Assembly: GCA_016936255.1 (NCBI GenBank)
Contig: JAFGYE010000048.1
Coordinates: 37,750-101,749 of the forward strand
Length of the DNA stretch: 64,000 bases
Reading direction: 5' to 3'
Origin: Marinifilaceae bacterium
GTDB taxonomy: Bacteria > Bacteroidota > Bacteroidia > Bacteroidales > Marinifilaceae
This document shows positions 62,666 to 64,000 of this stretch, piece by piece. Positions within the stretch are counted from its first letter, which is position 1; each line of letters begins with the position of its first letter. The notes under the pieces were generated by a model. The model was not told the DNA's origin, made no database searches, and saw only the letters and a program-made list of their open reading frames with translations. The translations under genes were made by a program, and so were the position numbers.

Positions 62666-63628
62666 TTAGTTGTTGCCAACCGTATTTAATTCTTTCTTTA
62701 TCTCAATCGCTTTTTTATTCATTTCCTTCCATTCCTCTGTTTCAATAAATTCTTCAATCTCAGGGAGGTTTTGATGTGTTTTAACAACCGTGTCATTCAA
62801 TACTTTATCGAATTCTGATAGTATTTCCAATTCTTCAATATTAAAAGACTGACTAAAATCGTCCGAATCTGGAAAATATAAATCTTCCCACTGGCAAAAC
62901 AATTCAGATGAAACTTGGGCAATCGGTACGTTTTTTTGATAATCAAGCTGACTCTTTTTTGATGTCCACAAATCAATCACTCCGAAAATATTTTTTCTTG
63001 TCAATTCAACAAATTCTATATCAGTAATACTTAAATCTTCATTTGAATTTTCAGGTTCTTTCTCAATAATTTTTCCTTTTAAAGTTCTTTTTTTGATTTT
63101 CACTTGATAATAATAAAAGGGTGCATATATATAATGTGGAAATATTAATGGAAAAATCGCCTTAGAATATCTATCATATTTATACCAAAACTTTATGCAA
63201 TAAATCCAATGAATAACGGAACAAATGGTCAATGTTGTATAGATCAAATTAAAGGTTTTTTCTTGAAATAACAGAAATATGTTTTTTGCTAAATCGGGAG
63301 AAATTATTGCTAATTCAATAGATTCAATACATTCATTTTCAAAGTCTGGAATATTTATCTCACTCAAATCTGTTTTATGAATAATAAAACAAATAGGTAC
63401 ATTGTCTGAGTAATCTTTATTAAAAGTGTCTGTATTGTTTTTATCATATTTAAACGTAAAAGTTTCAAAAAAATATTTTATATAGTCAACGTAATGATGG
63501 TGATACAATGATTTCATTGGTATCAATAAAGTGTTATTGTAAATTTCTGTTACTTCATCAATATGAGAGCCATAAACTAAATGTCCATAGTAATTTTCAT
63601 TATTCAAATATTTGTTAATTATTTCCAT
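62666..63628 (-). CDS. Unrecognised AT-rich membrane-associated protein
   Basis: I do not recognise this 320-residue protein. It has no signal peptide. Residues about 125-190 contain two hydrophobic stretches (NLIYTTLTICSVIHWIYCIKFW and IFPLIFPHYIYAPFYYY), which could be two membrane helices or a hairpin. The N-terminal part is rich in Asn, Tyr and Asp, with a SLYHHHYVDY segment, and the C-terminal 110 residues are acidic and likely helical. Codon choice is more AT-rich than the pectin genes. It follows the pectin locus and borders a REP-like hairpin cluster, so transfer or recent arrival is possible. No toxin, phage or transporter motif is visible. Confidence 0.65.
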   Translation of the reverse strand: MEIINKYLNNENYYGHLVYGSHIDEVTEIYNNTLLIPMKSLYHHHYVDYIKYFFETFTFKYDKNNTDTFNKDYSDNVPICFIIHKTDLSEINIPDFENECIESIELAIISPDLAKNIFLLFQEKTFNLIYTTLTICSVIHWIYCIKFWYKYDRYSKAIFPLIFPHYIYAPFYYYQVKIKKRTLKGKIIEKEPENSNEDLSITDIEFVELTRKNIFGVIDLWTSKKSQLDYQKNVPIAQVSSELFCQWEDLYFPDSDDFSQSFNIEELEILSEFDKVLNDTVVKTHQNLPEIEEFIETEEWKEMNKKAIEIKKELNTVGNN

Positions 63629-63685
63629 TTTTTATATAAATGTATTTTGCTTACTTATCTGTGCGTGTTTGTAAGTTGTTGTTAT

Positions 63686-63754
63686 GTCCTGAAAGGACAA
63701 AATATAATAACGATGGATTTTAATCCTTCGAAAACGGAAAAGCACTGAAAGGGC
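63686..63754. repeat. REP-like hairpin cluster
   Basis: GTCCTGAAAGGAC (63686-63698) and GCACTGAAAGGGC (63742-63754) share the CTGAAAG core flanked by complementary or near-complementary arms, and GGATTTTAATCC (63715-63726) is a third inverted repeat. The phrase AACGATGGATTTTAATCC with TGAAAG hairpins is the pattern of the short dispersed repeats I know from Bacteroidota genomes, often tied to Y1-type RAYT transposases. None of those genes is in the window. Confidence 0.55.
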
Positions 63755-63760
63755 GGCATA

Positions 63761-63871
63761 TTAATCCCATACATATCTTTCGTCATAATCGACCTTGTAT
63801 TTTTTAAGAAAAGTATGGTTTTCATCTTTCTGAAAAATTGATTTTTTTAGTTCTTCAAAATGGATTCTCAT
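63761..63871 (-). CDS. Candidate 36-residue ORF beside the REP-like cluster
   Basis: An ATG at 63871-63869 opens a frame beginning MRIHFEELKK and ending DERYVWD before a TAA at 63763-63761. It is rich in Lys, Asp and Glu and reads like real coding sequence, but may be the last piece of a broken gene. Nothing is recognised. Confidence 0.35.
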   Translation of the reverse strand: MRIHFEELKKSIFQKDENHTFLKKYKVDYDERYVWD

Positions 63872-63976
63872 TTATATTATTTATAGATACAGTTCTTTTT
63901 AAAACCCAACTAAGATAGTTTAGCCCCTAAAAAGACTGGAGTAAAATTTCAGATTTAAAACAGTTAAATTTAGGGT

Positions 63977-64000
63977 ATGAAAAGACGTTGGACATTAGAA
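63977..64000 (+). CDS. Possible start of a plus-strand gene cut by the window end
   Basis: ATG at 63977 opens eight codons (MKRRWTLE) to the window edge after a TAGGG ribosome-like stretch. Too short to judge. Confidence 0.22.

Larger units (their letters stand above)
63629..64000. other. End region with REP-like hairpins and possible small or partial ORFs
   Basis: This 372-base stretch has a hairpin cluster (63686-63754), a 36-residue minus-strand reading frame (63761-63871) and the possible start of a plus-strand gene at 63977. Otherwise I see nothing supported. Confidence 0.4.

Overview
The window looks like chromosome from a free-living member of the Bacteroidota, most likely class Bacteroidia. 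This rests on several things seen together: a SusC/SusD pair, a 1468-residue hybrid two-component system, a giant surface protein with a type IX secretion (T9SS) C-terminal domain, several TAnnTTTG promoter elements, A-rich start regions with few Shine-Dalgarno sites, and low GC. No rRNA, CRISPR array, phage or complete insertion sequence is visible. One tRNA (Lys, TTT) is present. The species cannot be fixed from the sequence alone; marine or sediment Marinilabiliales are my guess.

Region 1 (1-11,100) is mostly housekeeping. It holds a partial DEAD-box RNA helicase, an SAM hydrolase-like gene overlapping an ABM-fold gene, PhoH, SAICAR synthase (purC), a SUI1/YciH-type factor, a small membrane protein and a DksA/TraR zinc-finger protein. 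A redox operon follows: the two subunits of an NfnAB/SudBA-type NADPH:ferredoxin oxidoreductase, then a rubrerythrin-like protein. A second ferritin-like paralogue has lost part of its diiron site. A LysM protein with a periplasmic-binding-protein fold closes the region.

Region 2 (11,300-20,300) is dominated by one 2676-residue secreted protein built of twelve repeats of about 200 residues, each with a single cysteine at the same place, ending in Ig-like, PKD and T9SS sorting domains. A small exported TonB-C-domain protein follows.

Region 3 (20,300-37,500) carries rocD, a cluster of TonB-dependent receptor, BatA/vWA membrane protein and PAS hybrid kinase, a membrane dipeptidase, an LMW-phosphatase homologue without its catalytic cysteine, an eRF1-like small protein, YjbQ, an Xaa-Pro aminopeptidase, an ECF sigma/anti-sigma-like/DUF4097 operon, tRNA-Lys and a thioredoxin-fold protein with a CxxS site.

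Region 4 (37,700-62,600) is a pectin (homogalacturonan) utilisation locus. The HTCS sensor is divergent from GH28 polygalacturonase, GH105 unsaturated glucuronyl/galacturonyl hydrolase, SusC, SusD, a LamG protein, PL10 pectate lyase, GH43, KdgF, an esterase and a divergent CE8 pectin methylesterase. Facing them are uxaB and uxaA for galacturonate catabolism, divergent from a LacI-type regulator. A perfect 24-bp palindrome sits between lacI and uxaB, and related AACGTTA sites lie upstream of GH28 and SusC, suggesting that the LacI protein joins the outer degradation genes and the inner catabolic genes into one regulon. The likely flow is: CE8 and the esterase strip methyl and acetyl groups, PL10 and GH28 cut the backbone, SusCD imports oligomers, GH105 and GH43 finish them, KdgF opens unsaturated uronates and UxaB/UxaA process the galacturonate branch. 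UxaC, KduD/KduI, the KDG kinase/aldolase and an inner-membrane uronate transporter are not in the window.

Region 5 (62,600-64,000) holds an unrecognised AT-rich membrane-protein gene, a REP-like hairpin cluster and a tiny ORF, and looks accessory.
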